The translations under genes and the position numbers were made by a program. This document shows, one piece after another, positions 48,541-57,417 of a stretch of 64,000 bases of DNA (its first letter is position 1; the number at the start of each line of letters is the position of its first letter). Origin of the DNA: Bacteroidales bacterium (GTDB lineage: Bacteria; Bacteroidota; Bacteroidia; Bacteroidales; F082); NCBI GenBank assembly GCA_016285355.1, contig JAEEQP010000001.1:103853-167852 (forward strand). The letters run 5' to 3'. The notes below the pieces were generated by a model. The model had not been told where the DNA came from, searched no databases, and was given only the letters and a program-made list of their open reading frames with translations.

Positions 48541-51164
48541 AAAGAATGACCTATTTCGTGATGGCCTTGGCCTTGGTGCTTGGCCTCGCGCAGTGCAAGA
48601 AAGAGCAACCTCTCGAACCCACAAACGAAGACAATGTCGTGCGTATTACTTTGGAGGTGGAAAATGGTGGCGACAATGGTTCAAGAGCGAATGTTAATCC
48701 TCCGCATGTTACATTTGAAAACGACGACCAGATTTTGGTGGCCAGCGGCGGCCATTATGTCGGTGCCCTAACTCGTGAAAACAATATTTTCTCAGGCGGC
48801 ATCGACGGCGACAAAGTAGTGTCAGGCCAACCGCTTTACTTCTACTTCCTCGGCAACAATGCGGTACTTGGTACGGCTGATGGTGATGGAAACATCAACG
48901 GTTGCACTGTGGACATCAGCGACCAGCGCAATTATCCGCATCTCCCCGTGATTTCGATGGGTAAATCCACCGTGAACTACTCCTCTTCGGTCACTTCCTA
49001 TTCTTCCAAACTTTACAACAAGGCTTCGTTGATGAAGTTCAACGTGGTGACGGCTTCCGACGCTGCTACTTGTATCACAGGCATGAACAACAAGGTTACT
49101 GTTTATTTCGGCCTCGACAAAGTAGCTGAAGAAGGCACAGGTCTGGGTGATGATGCCACCAACCACGGTTTCAAATATGAGAAAGACGGTGCAGGCATCA
49201 TCAAGATGAAAGGTGCTTACGGTTCGGTGCAAACTCCTGCCGTGAAATGGGCTATCGTGCTTCCTCAGTCGGCCTTGGGTGCTGGCGAAACAGGCTCGGC
49301 TTACAGCGAAGACGGTAAATATTCCAGCACTCGTCCTGCTATGGCTGCAATCCCATGCAACCAATATCTCGATGGTGGTGTTGATTTGACCGTAGGTCGT
49401 CTGATTGACTTGTCGGGCTTAGATGGTGACTACACACTTGCAGATGGTGATGTAGTGACTGGTACGCTCGCTGGCAACTATCAGATTTCCATCGCTTCCG
49501 GTGCTACCGTTACGTTGAGAAATGCCAACATCACAAGCCTTACAGATGCCGATTATGCTGGTATTACTTGTGATAACGATGCCACCATTATTCTTGAAGG
49601 CACCAACACCGTGGTTGGTGGATTAAGTGATGGTTGGGGTGACTATCCTGGCATTTTCATTGCCGAGGATCATACGCTCACAATCGATGGAACAGGCACA
49701 CTCTATGCAAAATGTGGTGCCTTAGATGAAGGATACGGTGATGCTTGCGGCATTGGTGGTGGCTATGATTTACACTGCGGCAACATCAATATTCAGGGTG
49801 GTACTATCATTGCTACCGGTGGTGAATTCCATGCCGGTATAGGAGGAGGTGATACAGAAGAAAACGATGATGCAATAAGATGCGGGGACATTACCATCTC
49901 TGGCGGAACCGTTACTGCTACTGGTGGTGAAAATGCTGCTGGCATAGGCTCTGGTAATCAAGGAAGTTGCGGAGACATCACCATCTCTGGGGGAACCGTT
50001 ACTGCTATTGGTGGTGAAAATGCTGCTGGCATAGGCAGTGGTTCTTCTGGAACTTGTGGTGATATCAAAATCAATGACGGAACCGTTACTGCTACTGGCG
50101 GTGCAGATGCCACTGGCATAGGCTCTGGTGGTAGTGGAAGATGCGGAGACATCTCCATCTCTGGCGGAACCGTTACTGCTACTGGCGGTGCAAATGCTGC
50201 TGGCATAGGCTCTGGTTATATTGGAACTTGTGGCGATATCACCATCACAAGCGGTGTGACCAGGGTGACAGCTACTAAAGGCACTGGTGCGCCCAACAGC
50301 ATTGGCGCAGGCAGAAACGGCTATTGCGGCACGGTGGAAATCGGCGGCACGGTGTATTATCAGAACAACGCTTATGTGGGTACAGGTTCAACCTATCTCA
50401 CCCAAAGCCCGCTGATTTATCCCACTCCGACACCCAGTGCCCCCACTGGCGCCATCAACGGCCTCTTCTCGGTGAGCGCCACCCAGCAGGTCTACTTCTC
50501 GCAGGGCAACCTGCAGTACATTGGCAGCGCGGCCACGCCTTACTGGAAGTTCGCTGACAACCAGTGGGACTATCTTGGCAACAACGGCCAAGACAGCGAC
50601 AGCGAAACTGCTAACCGCGACCTATTCGGCTGGGGCACGAGCGGATATAACCACGGTGCCGTTGCCTACCAACCTTGGAGCACCAGCACCAGTTCCAACG
50701 ACTACTACGCATACGGTGCATACACCAACAACCTGTATGACCAGACTGGCCAGGCCGACTGGGGCTACAACGCCATCAGCAACGGCGGCAACGTCGAGAA
50801 CTGCGGCTGGCGCACCCTCACGAAAGACGAATGGGAATATCTGTTCAATAATCACATTAACGGTAGGACGACCCTGACGGATGTCAACGTTCCGGGCTGG
50901 ATGATTCTTCCCGATGGTGCCTCGGGGAGTATCGCCACATCCTACTCCACATCCACGCTGCCTGCGGGTGCCCTGTTCCTGCCTGCCGCTGGCTACCGCG
51001 ACGGTACGGTTGTGTTCGACGGCGGCGGCAGCTACTGGTCGTCTACGCCTGACGACGATGTCAACGCGCGCAGCGTGTACTTCTACGACGACAACGTGGA
51101 CCCGGGCTTCTACGACTGGCTCTACAGCGGCCTGTCGGTGCGCCTCGTCCGCAACGCGGAATAA
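48537..51164 (+). CDS. Large surface lipoprotein: fimbrillin-like N-terminus, 29-residue repeats, C-type-lectin-like C-terminus
   Basis: The 875-residue protein starts with a lipoprotein signal (lipobox LAQC). Residues about 35-290 look like a Bacteroidota fimbrillin-type beta-sandwich domain. Residues about 300-600 include a glycine-rich beta-solenoid-like part with four near-identical 29-residue repeats (CGDITISGGTVTATGGENAA and variants). The last 230 residues (GLFSVSATQQVYFSQGNLQY ... WRTLTKDEWEYLF ... YWSSTPDDDVNARSVYFYDD ... GLSVRLVR) have the C-type-lectin/FGE-like fold used by Fib_succ_major domains and by targets of diversity-generating retroelements. It is probably a surface adhesin or ligand-binding protein. 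Confidence 0.78.
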   Translation: MKRMTYFVMALALVLGLAQCKKEQPLEPTNEDNVVRITLEVENGGDNGSRANVNPPHVTFENDDQILVASGGHYVGALTRENNIFSGGIDGDKVVSGQPLYFYFLGNNAVLGTADGDGNINGCTVDISDQRNYPHLPVISMGKSTVNYSSSVTSYSSKLYNKASLMKFNVVTASDAATCITGMNNKVTVYFGLDKVAEEGTGLGDDATNHGFKYEKDGAGIIKMKGAYGSVQTPAVKWAIVLPQSALGAGETGSAYSEDGKYSSTRPAMAAIPCNQYLDGGVDLTVGRLIDLSGLDGDYTLADGDVVTGTLAGNYQISIASGATVTLRNANITSLTDADYAGITCDNDATIILEGTNTVVGGLSDGWGDYPGIFIAEDHTLTIDGTGTLYAKCGALDEGYGDACGIGGGYDLHCGNINIQGGTIIATGGEFHAGIGGGDTEENDDAIRCGDITISGGTVTATGGENAAGIGSGNQGSCGDITISGGTVTAIGGENAAGIGSGSSGTCGDIKINDGTVTATGGADATGIGSGGSGRCGDISISGGTVTATGGANAAGIGSGYIGTCGDITITSGVTRVTATKGTGAPNSIGAGRNGYCGTVEIGGTVYYQNNAYVGTGSTYLTQSPLIYPTPTPSAPTGAINGLFSVSATQQVYFSQGNLQYIGSAATPYWKFADNQWDYLGNNGQDSDSETANRDLFGWGTSGYNHGAVAYQPWSTSTSSNDYYAYGAYTNNLYDQTGQADWGYNAISNGGNVENCGWRTLTKDEWEYLFNNHINGRTTLTDVNVPGWMILPDGASGSIATSYSTSTLPAGALFLPAAGYRDGTVVFDGGGSYWSSTPDDDVNARSVYFYDDNVDPGFYDWLYSGLSVRLVRNAE
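49881..50228 (+). repeat. Four tandem 87-bp coding repeats
   Basis: Units begin at 49881, 49968, 50055 and 50142, and a partial fifth follows at 50229. Each codes for 29 residues of the form CGDI-I-GGTVTATGG-A-GIGSG. The central parts are nearly identical at DNA level (for example GGAACCGTTACTGCTA in every unit), so the array could change length by recombination. Confidence 0.92.
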
Positions 51165-51196
51165 CCCGACAGACACCAAATAAAAACCAACGCGAA

Positions 51197-51222
51197 AGGC
51201 GGCCTTCGTTTGAGGGTCGCCT
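51197..51222 (+). terminator. Hairpin after the lipoprotein gene
   Basis: AGGCGGCC and GGTCGCCT form an 8-bp stem, 33 bases after the stop. Its sequence resembles the terminator at 57330-57365 but lacks the T run. Confidence 0.5.
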
Positions 51223-51260
51223 GTCGCTGTATTATGGGATAGGGTGCGGCTGCCACGGTG

Positions 51261-51280
51261 CTTCGACAGGCTCAGCAACC
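51261..51280 (+). repeat. Dispersed palindromic repeat (variant)
   Basis: CTTCGACAGGCTCAGCAACC shares 18 of 20 bases with the family core. It is intergenic. Confidence 0.75.
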
Positions 51281-51343
51281 CTGTGACAGCCCTACAAGCC
51301 CCAATGGAAACGAAAAATCCGATGAGGGATTTCAAAAAAAATG

Positions 51344-51351
51344 TAATTTTG
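51344..51351 (+). promoter_or_regulatory. -7 promoter element (TAATTTTG) that sets the start of the ATPase-nuclease gene
   Basis: TAATTTTG lies 21 bases before the ATG at 51373; in-frame starts upstream would precede or overlap it. Confidence 0.65.
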
Positions 51352-51372
51352 CCCTTTGAAAAACCGACAAAA

Positions 51373-52923
51373 ATGAGAAAGTCATTCAATATCACCGGCA
51401 CTTGCAACCCCGACAGGCATTATATGGTGGACACTTCAAAACAATTGGAGGTCATTGAAAACTATATAGATAGAGGAGAATACTTTTCCATCAACCGTGC
51501 GCGGCAATTTGGCAAAACGACCACATTGTTCCAGATTTGGCGTAACCTGTCAGGCAAGTACTTGATTATCGACACCAGCTTTGAAGGCGTGGGCGACAGT
51601 GCTTTCGAAAACGAAACCGCTTTTACGAGTCTTTTTGTTTCCTTGATGAAAGAAGCGGTAAAACATGCCCCATCCGACGAAAAGGCATGGGCCGTGTTGG
51701 ACGAGAGCAGTCCCAAAACGATGAACGAGCTGGCAAAGGTCGTCACCCGGTTTTGCCAATCGGCTACCAAGCCAGTTCTGTTGTTGATTGACGAGGTCGA
51801 CCGCAGCAGCAACAACCAGCTTTTCCTCAACTTCATTGGAATGTTGCGCGACCTGTATCTGATGCGCGATAAACAAGGAATGGACTCCACTTTCCACAGT
51901 GTCATCCTCGCTGGCGTTTACGACATCAAGAACCTCAAGCTGAAGTTTCGCCCCGATGCCGAAAAGAAATACAACTCGCCGTGGAACATCGCCGCCGACT
52001 TCAATGTCGACATGACTTTCCACCCCGAGGAAATCGCCCAAATGCTCTCCGATTACGAGAACGACATGCACACGGGCATGGATACCCTTGCCATCAGCGA
52101 GGAAATTTACAAATACACTACGGGCTATCCCTACTTGGTGAGTGCAATTTGCAAAATCATCGATGAGCAGATGAACCGCAACTGGACAGTGGAAGGAGTG
52201 ATGGCTGCGGTGAAAGTCATTCTTGTCGGCGACAACACGCTAATCGATGACTTGTCGAAAAACTTGGAGAACAACGCCGAGCTACGCGAATTCCTTTACT
52301 CCATCTCGGTCAACAGCATCCATTATCCCTTTGTCTTGGTCGACCCGATGGTGAAGTTAGCTTCCATGTTTTCGTATATCAGAAACGAAAACGGAGCGGT
52401 ACGTATCCATAATGTCATTTTCGAAGAGTCGCTCTACTACTATTTCATGGTGGCTTATTTGAGGAACAACTCCACCAAGCTGTCGCCATTCCAAATGAAT
52501 TACGTAATAAATGGACGGTTGAACATGGAATATGTCATCACCCGTTTTGCAGATTTGATGCACCAAGAGTATCGCGACAACGACGAAGCATTCTTGGAAC
52601 GGCAGGGCAGGCTCATCTTCCTCACTTTCCTCAAACCCATCATCAATGGCACTGGATTCTATTATGTTGAACCTCAAACCCGTGATAACCGCCGCATGGA
52701 TTTGGTGGTGACCTACGGCAAAGAGGAATTCATCATCGAACTGAAGATATGGCGCGGCGACAAATATGAAGAGCATGGCCGCGACCAACTCTCCAACTAT
52801 TTGGCCACCCGTAATATGGATGAGGGCTATTTGGTGACCTTCGATTTCTCAAAAAACAAACAAAATACTGAACCCCAATGGATTGAGCGAAACGGAAAGC
52901 GGATTTTCGAAGTGGTGATTTAA
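51373..52923 (+). CDS. AAA-like ATPase with C-terminal PD-(D/E)xK nuclease-like domain
   Basis: From the ATG at 51373 (MRKSFNITGTCNPDRHYMVD) the product has 516 residues. The Walker A region is FSINRARQFGKTTTL (about 38-52), Walker B PVLLLIDEVDRSSNN. The C-terminal part contains NRRMDLVVTYGKEEFIIELKIWRGD, which fits the D-x(n)-ExK core of PD-(D/E)xK nucleases. Families of this type (AAA-like domain proteins with a DUF1703-like end) are strongly expanded in Bacteroidota and of unknown function. It is a second, unrelated ATPase-nuclease architecture in the window, beside the one at 28274-29575. Confidence 0.85.
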   Translation: MRKSFNITGTCNPDRHYMVDTSKQLEVIENYIDRGEYFSINRARQFGKTTTLFQIWRNLSGKYLIIDTSFEGVGDSAFENETAFTSLFVSLMKEAVKHAPSDEKAWAVLDESSPKTMNELAKVVTRFCQSATKPVLLLIDEVDRSSNNQLFLNFIGMLRDLYLMRDKQGMDSTFHSVILAGVYDIKNLKLKFRPDAEKKYNSPWNIAADFNVDMTFHPEEIAQMLSDYENDMHTGMDTLAISEEIYKYTTGYPYLVSAICKIIDEQMNRNWTVEGVMAAVKVILVGDNTLIDDLSKNLENNAELREFLYSISVNSIHYPFVLVDPMVKLASMFSYIRNENGAVRIHNVIFEESLYYYFMVAYLRNNSTKLSPFQMNYVINGRLNMEYVITRFADLMHQEYRDNDEAFLERQGRLIFLTFLKPIINGTGFYYVEPQTRDNRRMDLVVTYGKEEFIIELKIWRGDKYEEHGRDQLSNYLATRNMDEGYLVTFDFSKNKQNTEPQWIERNGKRIFEVVI

Positions 52924-52935
52924 TACTACTAACCT

Positions 52936-53670
52936 TTACATTCCCCGCTGCTTCTTAATCGCCTCGTAAGCTGCATTCACTTCCTGGAACTTCTTCTCGG
53001 CGGCTTGCCGCACCTCCTCGCCAAGGTTGCTTACCAAATCGGGGTGGTTTTTCTTGGCCATCTCGCGGTAGGCTTTCTTCACCTCCTCGTCAGTGGCGTT
53101 GGCATCCACACCGAGAATCTTGTAGGCACTGTCGGTTTCCTTGATGAACATGGCCTTCACCGACTGGAAATCGCTGTTGGTAACGCCCATGTAATCGGAA
53201 ATCGTGTTGATGACCCCCAATTCCTCTTGCGAAATCCTGCCATCGGAGTTGGCAATGCCGAACAGATAATGAAGCAGTTGCAGGCGCGACGAATAATCCA
53301 TGTAGCGGCCCACCTGTTGACTGACTTCATAAAGATTGTAGTCCTTCTCCAAAATCTCGCGCAACATCTTGATGTAGTTCTCAGCGCGTTCCTGCCCGAA
53401 ATTCTGCAAGAAGAAACGTTTCACATAATCCAATTCCGAGCGTTTGACATTGCCGTCAGCCTTCATCACGGCGGCGGAAAGCACTAAAAGCGTCACGTTG
53501 AAATCGCGTTTTTCCTCGGTATTTCCAAAGGTTTCATTCACCTCCGATCGGATAACTCTCGGCCTATTACCCGAGAAAAGACTACCGATGGCATAGCCGA
53601 TGATGCCTCCCAAAGGGCCGCCAAACGACCAGCCCAGCCCTGTCAATATCAATCTTAAGAAGAATCCCAT
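52936..53670 (-). CDS. TerB-domain DnaJ-like co-chaperone (DjlA-like)
   Basis: The 244-residue protein has a hydrophobic glycine-rich N-terminal segment ([30 protein letters not shown] in part) that likely anchors it to the membrane, a central TerB-like helical domain ([21 protein letters not shown] and [17 protein letters not shown]), and a C-terminal J-domain with the HPD tripeptide ([15 protein letters not shown]). This is the order in DjlA, a membrane-bound partner of DnaK. The -7 element TACCTTTG at 53693-53700 precedes it. It converges with the ATPase-nuclease gene. Confidence 0.88.
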   Translation of the reverse strand: MGFFLRLILTGLGWSFGGPLGGIIGYAIGSLFSGNRPRVIRSEVNETFGNTEEKRDFNVTLLVLSAAVMKADGNVKRSELDYVKRFFLQNFGQERAENYIKMLREILEKDYNLYEVSQQVGRYMDYSSRLQLLHYLFGIANSDGRISQEELGVINTISDYMGVTNSDFQSVKAMFIKETDSAYKILGVDANATDEEVKKAYREMAKKNHPDLVSNLGEEVRQAAEKKFQEVNAAYEAIKKQRGM

Positions 53671-53769
53671 AGTTTAGTTTTTAATCAGGCGGCAAAGGTA
53701 CACAAAATTCAACAAGTGGAGTGGAAAATATTTCTATTGAAAAACACCTTATTAACTGAAAAAGATTCG

Positions 53770-53777
53770 TATTTTTG
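53770..53777 (+). promoter_or_regulatory. -7 promoter element (TATTTTTG) of C25 copy 3
   Basis: TATTTTTG, 41 bases before the ATG at 53819. Confidence 0.65.
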
Positions 53778-53818
53778 CCGTTTTTAAGACATTATCATTC
53801 ATTACTAATCAAAATCAC

Positions 53819-56800
53819 ATGAAAAAAGTATTTTTTTCCCTCGTGTTTGTGGCCATGTCCATCGTGACGATGGCCCAGCAGTGGGTCGGCATCAACGGCA
53901 ACACGCCCGCCGCTCCACAGGTCAAGTTGGTTTCGAGCAGTGAGCAACAAGTCGTCGTCGACTTCTCGCTGAGCGGATTCTCCATGACAAGGGTGAGCAC
54001 ACCCAACGGCATTCAGCAGGTCATTTCCGTCCCGAAGATGGCCACCATGCTCGAAGCCGGTGCTCCCGACCTTCCCCAATTCCCTGTTCCTACCATTATC
54101 GGCGACATGGCCGAGATGGAGGTCAGCGTAATCAAGAGTGCTTTCATTGATTATGAGAACGTTGAAGTAGCTCCTTCCAAAGGCAACTTCAGCCGTCAGA
54201 TCGACCCTGAAAGCGTGCCCTACACTTATGGCGAGATGTACAGCCAGAATGCTTTCTATCCGGCTGTGCAAGCTCATCTTGAAATGCCTTACATCATCCG
54301 CGATTTCCGTGGTCAGAACATCATGGTGACGCCCTTCAACTACAATCCCATGACGAAGACCTTGCGCGTCTATCATCAGTTGACCCTCGCAATGAACAAG
54401 GTGAGTGACAATGGTGTGAATCCCAAAGCCGCCCGTAAAGCCGATGCCAAGGTTTCTCCCGAAATGAAGGCCACTTATGGTCGCCGCTTCATCAACTACA
54501 AGGAAAACAATGCAAAGTACACCTTCATCGAAGACCGTGGCGAAATGTTGGTCATTTGCGCCGACCAGTTCATGGCTGGCATGCAGCCCTTTGTGGACTG
54601 GAAGAACCAATCAGGCCGTCCTACCACGATGGTCAGCGTGAGTGAAGTCGGTGGCAACAACGACAACACTATCAAGAACTACATCAATAGTATCTACACC
54701 GACCCTGAGCGCAACCTTGTGTACGTGCTGTTCGTCGGTGACTACGAGCACATCACGCCCCACGCGGTCAGTGGCGAGCGTTCAGACAACTGGTTCGGTC
54801 AGTTGGAAGGTTCAGACCGCTATGAGGAAGTCCTCGTCGGACGTTTCTCCGTCCAGACTGATGCGCATGTGGCTTCACAAGTGAACAAGGTCATCTATTA
54901 TGAACGCGACTTGAACAACGACGGTCCAGTGAAGGCCACCAGCGACGTTACATGGGTCGACAAGGGCTTAGGTATCGGTTACATCGGTGCAGGTAGCGGT
55001 CACTACGGTGAAGACGACTATCAGCACATCGACTTAATCCGCGACACCCTTGAGCACTACACCTACGAACACGTTACCGAACTGCACGGTGGTGGCGGCG
55101 GTGCCAGCACAACTTCCATCAGCAACACCATCAATGACGGTGTGAGCATCATCAACTATTGCAACCACGGTTCGGAGACCAGCTGGGGTGTGGCCAACTA
55201 CAGTGTCAGCCATGTCAACGCTTTGGTCAACGACAACATGTGGCCTGTCGTTTGGTCAGTGGCTTGCTTGTGCGGCAAATTCAACTATGGCGGTGCCAAC
55301 AGCGAATGTTTCGCCGAGGCTTGGATGCGTGCCACCGACAACTCCACGGGTGTGCCTACCGGCGCCATCGGCGGCATGTTCAGCTGGATGTCGCAGCCTT
55401 GGATTCCGCCTATGTACGGCCAAGATGAGATGGTTGACATCCTCTGCGAATGGCGTTCCGTAGACCAATTCAACCACACTTTGGGCGGCTCGTCAATCAA
55501 TGGAAACATGAATGTCATCGACATGAGCGGTAGTCAAGGTTATGACACTCACGACACCTGGATTCTTTTCGGCGACCCCAGCCTGATGATGCGAACTGAC
55601 AATCCTGAGAGCATGAACCTTACCATCCAACCTGGCGTACTGATGCTCGGCATGAGCGAACTTGAAATCACTGCCGAAAACACCCCGTTTGGCATCGCTA
55701 CCTTGATGATGGACGGCGAAGTGATTGCCTCTGAATACATCCAGGACGGCAGTTGCACCCTCACCTTCGCCCCGATGAGCAACGTGGGTATCGCCACCCT
55801 TACCGTGATGGGGTTCAACAAAACAACCGTAATCACCAACATAGAGGTGCTGCCTGCTGAAGGTCCTTACATCACTGTGAACAATTATTCGCCTAACTTC
55901 GCCCCTGTCAATGTGGAGACAAGCCTCTCCATGAGCTTCAAGAATGTCGGTGTTGACCCAACTGAAGGTGTCACTACCGTGAGCTTGAACTGCGCCGACG
56001 ACCGCTTGAGCATCATCAACGGCACAGCCGAATTTGGTGTGGTTGCTGCTGAAGAGGTTGTCACTTTGCAAGATGCTTTCAGCTTCATCGTTGCTGAAGG
56101 CGTTGAAGACGGTACCCGTTTCCAGATTGATGTCACCATGCAATGTGGCAGAGAGATGTGGAGCGGCAGAGCTATCATCACCGCTGGTCAAGCCATCCTC
56201 GACTTCGGCGGCACTGAATGGGCTGGCGGCTTTGTTCCTGGTGAAGAACTGGTTATCGTTGCTAAATTCAATAACATCGGACACTACATGGCCACCAATG
56301 CCATTGCCACCATTGCCTGCGAAAACGAATATGTTACTTTGCTCAACGAAAATGTTGAGTTCGGCACCATTGACCCCGATGGCATTGCCTCTTGTGTGTT
56401 CCATATCGCCATTGACCCGACTTGCCCTGAAACCGAACAGATTCCGCTCAACTTCGTCATGAATGCCGACGGCGGCCTGACCATTGAAGGCAGCCTCACC
56501 CTGAAAAACAGCTGCAACGTCATCTTCGACCTCGCCGACAGCTATGGTGACGGTTGGAACGGTGCCAGCTTGACTGTGAGTTTTGGCGATGGCACACCTT
56601 CGCAGAACCTTACTTGCACAGGAAACTCGTCTTCGTTTACCATTGAAATCGGCAACGGCGTCCACGTCACTCTGTCATGGACAACAGGTAGCTGGGACAG
56701 CGAGTGCTCCTTCACAGTGAAATACGAAGACGGCACAATGATCTACCAAGGCAACAACCTGCACTCCGGCGTGCTCTATGAATTCGACTGCAACTGCGCT

Positions 56801-57304
56801 GGTGCTGAACCCATCGGCAACTACGGTCCTGTTGAGAACCTCAATGCCGAAGTGGAAATCGGCTCCGTCATCCTGACTTGGAATGCTGCCGAAGGTGCTA
56901 CCAGCTACACCATCTTCCGCAACGGTCTTGAAATCGGCGAAGTCTACGAAGCCATCTACACCGACGAAGTGTACTCCGAGATCCATTTCACCTACTGCAT
57001 CGTTGCTAATTACGAGGACGGCAGTTCCTTCCCAGAATGCATTGATGTGAAGGCTGAAATGAGCATCGACGAAAATGCTACCGAATTCGCCATCTATCCT
57101 AACCCCACCAACAGCATCCTCTACATCAGCGGCGGCAATGCCGAATACAACTATGTGATGTACAATGGCATGGGTCAGATGGTGGTCAGCGGCGACGCCC
57201 AAGGCACTGAACAAATCAATGTCAACGGCATGACCCAAGGCGTGTACTTCCTCCGCCTCACCTCCGGCACGCAAGTGCGCGTGGAGAAGGTTGTGGTGAA
57301 GTAA
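53819..57304 (+). CDS. Gingipain-like C25 peptidase-family protein, T9SS-secreted (copy 3)
   Basis: The 1161-residue protein has a signal peptide (about 1-20), a propeptide-like part, and a C25 domain closer to true gingipains than the other two copies: GEMLVICADQFMAGMQPFVDWK, VLFVGDYEHI, VSIINYCNHGSETSWG (candidate catalytic His450) and WPVVWSVACLCGKFNYG (candidate Cys483). Then follow Ig-like domains, a SYGDGWNGASLTVSFGDG module, a fibronectin-III-like domain and a T9SS sorting domain (FAIYPNPTNSILYI ... VEKVVVK). The later half is very similar to copies 1 and 2, whereas the catalytic half differs, which suggests domain shuffling. It is a likely extracellular Cys protease and has its own promoter and terminator. 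Confidence 0.9.
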   Translation: MKKVFFSLVFVAMSIVTMAQQWVGINGNTPAAPQVKLVSSSEQQVVVDFSLSGFSMTRVSTPNGIQQVISVPKMATMLEAGAPDLPQFPVPTIIGDMAEMEVSVIKSAFIDYENVEVAPSKGNFSRQIDPESVPYTYGEMYSQNAFYPAVQAHLEMPYIIRDFRGQNIMVTPFNYNPMTKTLRVYHQLTLAMNKVSDNGVNPKAARKADAKVSPEMKATYGRRFINYKENNAKYTFIEDRGEMLVICADQFMAGMQPFVDWKNQSGRPTTMVSVSEVGGNNDNTIKNYINSIYTDPERNLVYVLFVGDYEHITPHAVSGERSDNWFGQLEGSDRYEEVLVGRFSVQTDAHVASQVNKVIYYERDLNNDGPVKATSDVTWVDKGLGIGYIGAGSGHYGEDDYQHIDLIRDTLEHYTYEHVTELHGGGGGASTTSISNTINDGVSIINYCNHGSETSWGVANYSVSHVNALVNDNMWPVVWSVACLCGKFNYGGANSECFAEAWMRATDNSTGVPTGAIGGMFSWMSQPWIPPMYGQDEMVDILCEWRSVDQFNHTLGGSSINGNMNVIDMSGSQGYDTHDTWILFGDPSLMMRTDNPESMNLTIQPGVLMLGMSELEITAENTPFGIATLMMDGEVIASEYIQDGSCTLTFAPMSNVGIATLTVMGFNKTTVITNIEVLPAEGPYITVNNYSPNFAPVNVETSLSMSFKNVGVDPTEGVTTVSLNCADDRLSIINGTAEFGVVAAEEVVTLQDAFSFIVAEGVEDGTRFQIDVTMQCGREMWSGRAIITAGQAILDFGGTEWAGGFVPGEELVIVAKFNNIGHYMATNAIATIACENEYVTLLNENVEFGTIDPDGIASCVFHIAIDPTCPETEQIPLNFVMNADGGLTIEGSLTLKNSCNVIFDLADSYGDGWNGASLTVSFGDGTPSQNLTCTGNSSSFTIEIGNGVHVTLSWTTGSWDSECSFTVKYEDGTMIYQGNNLHSGVLYEFDCNCAGAEPIGNYGPVENLNAEVEIGSVILTWNAAEGATSYTIFRNGLEIGEVYEAIYTDEVYSEIHFTYCIVANYEDGSSFPECIDVKAEMSIDENATEFAIYPNPTNSILYISGGNAEYNYVMYNGMGQMVVSGDAQGTEQINVNGMTQGVYFLRLTSGTQVRVEKVVVK

Positions 57305-57329
57305 GCCTCACACACATTACTTTCAACAG

Positions 57330-57365
57330 AAAGGCGACCTTGATTTCGAGGTCGCCTTTCGTTTT
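57330..57365 (+). terminator. Rho-independent terminator of C25 copy 3
   Basis: AAAGGCGACCT and AGGTCGCCTTT form a perfect 11-bp stem followed by CGTTTT, 25 bases after the stop codon. Confidence 0.85.
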
Positions 57366-57417
57366 ATTCAAGAGAAAACAGGATTTGTCTTTACATGTAA
57401 CTCATTATCACCATTTA

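Noticed and set aside
51020..52923. A complete diversity-generating retroelement
   Set aside because: No reverse transcriptase and no template repeat were seen near the lectin-like domain; only a possible target is reported.
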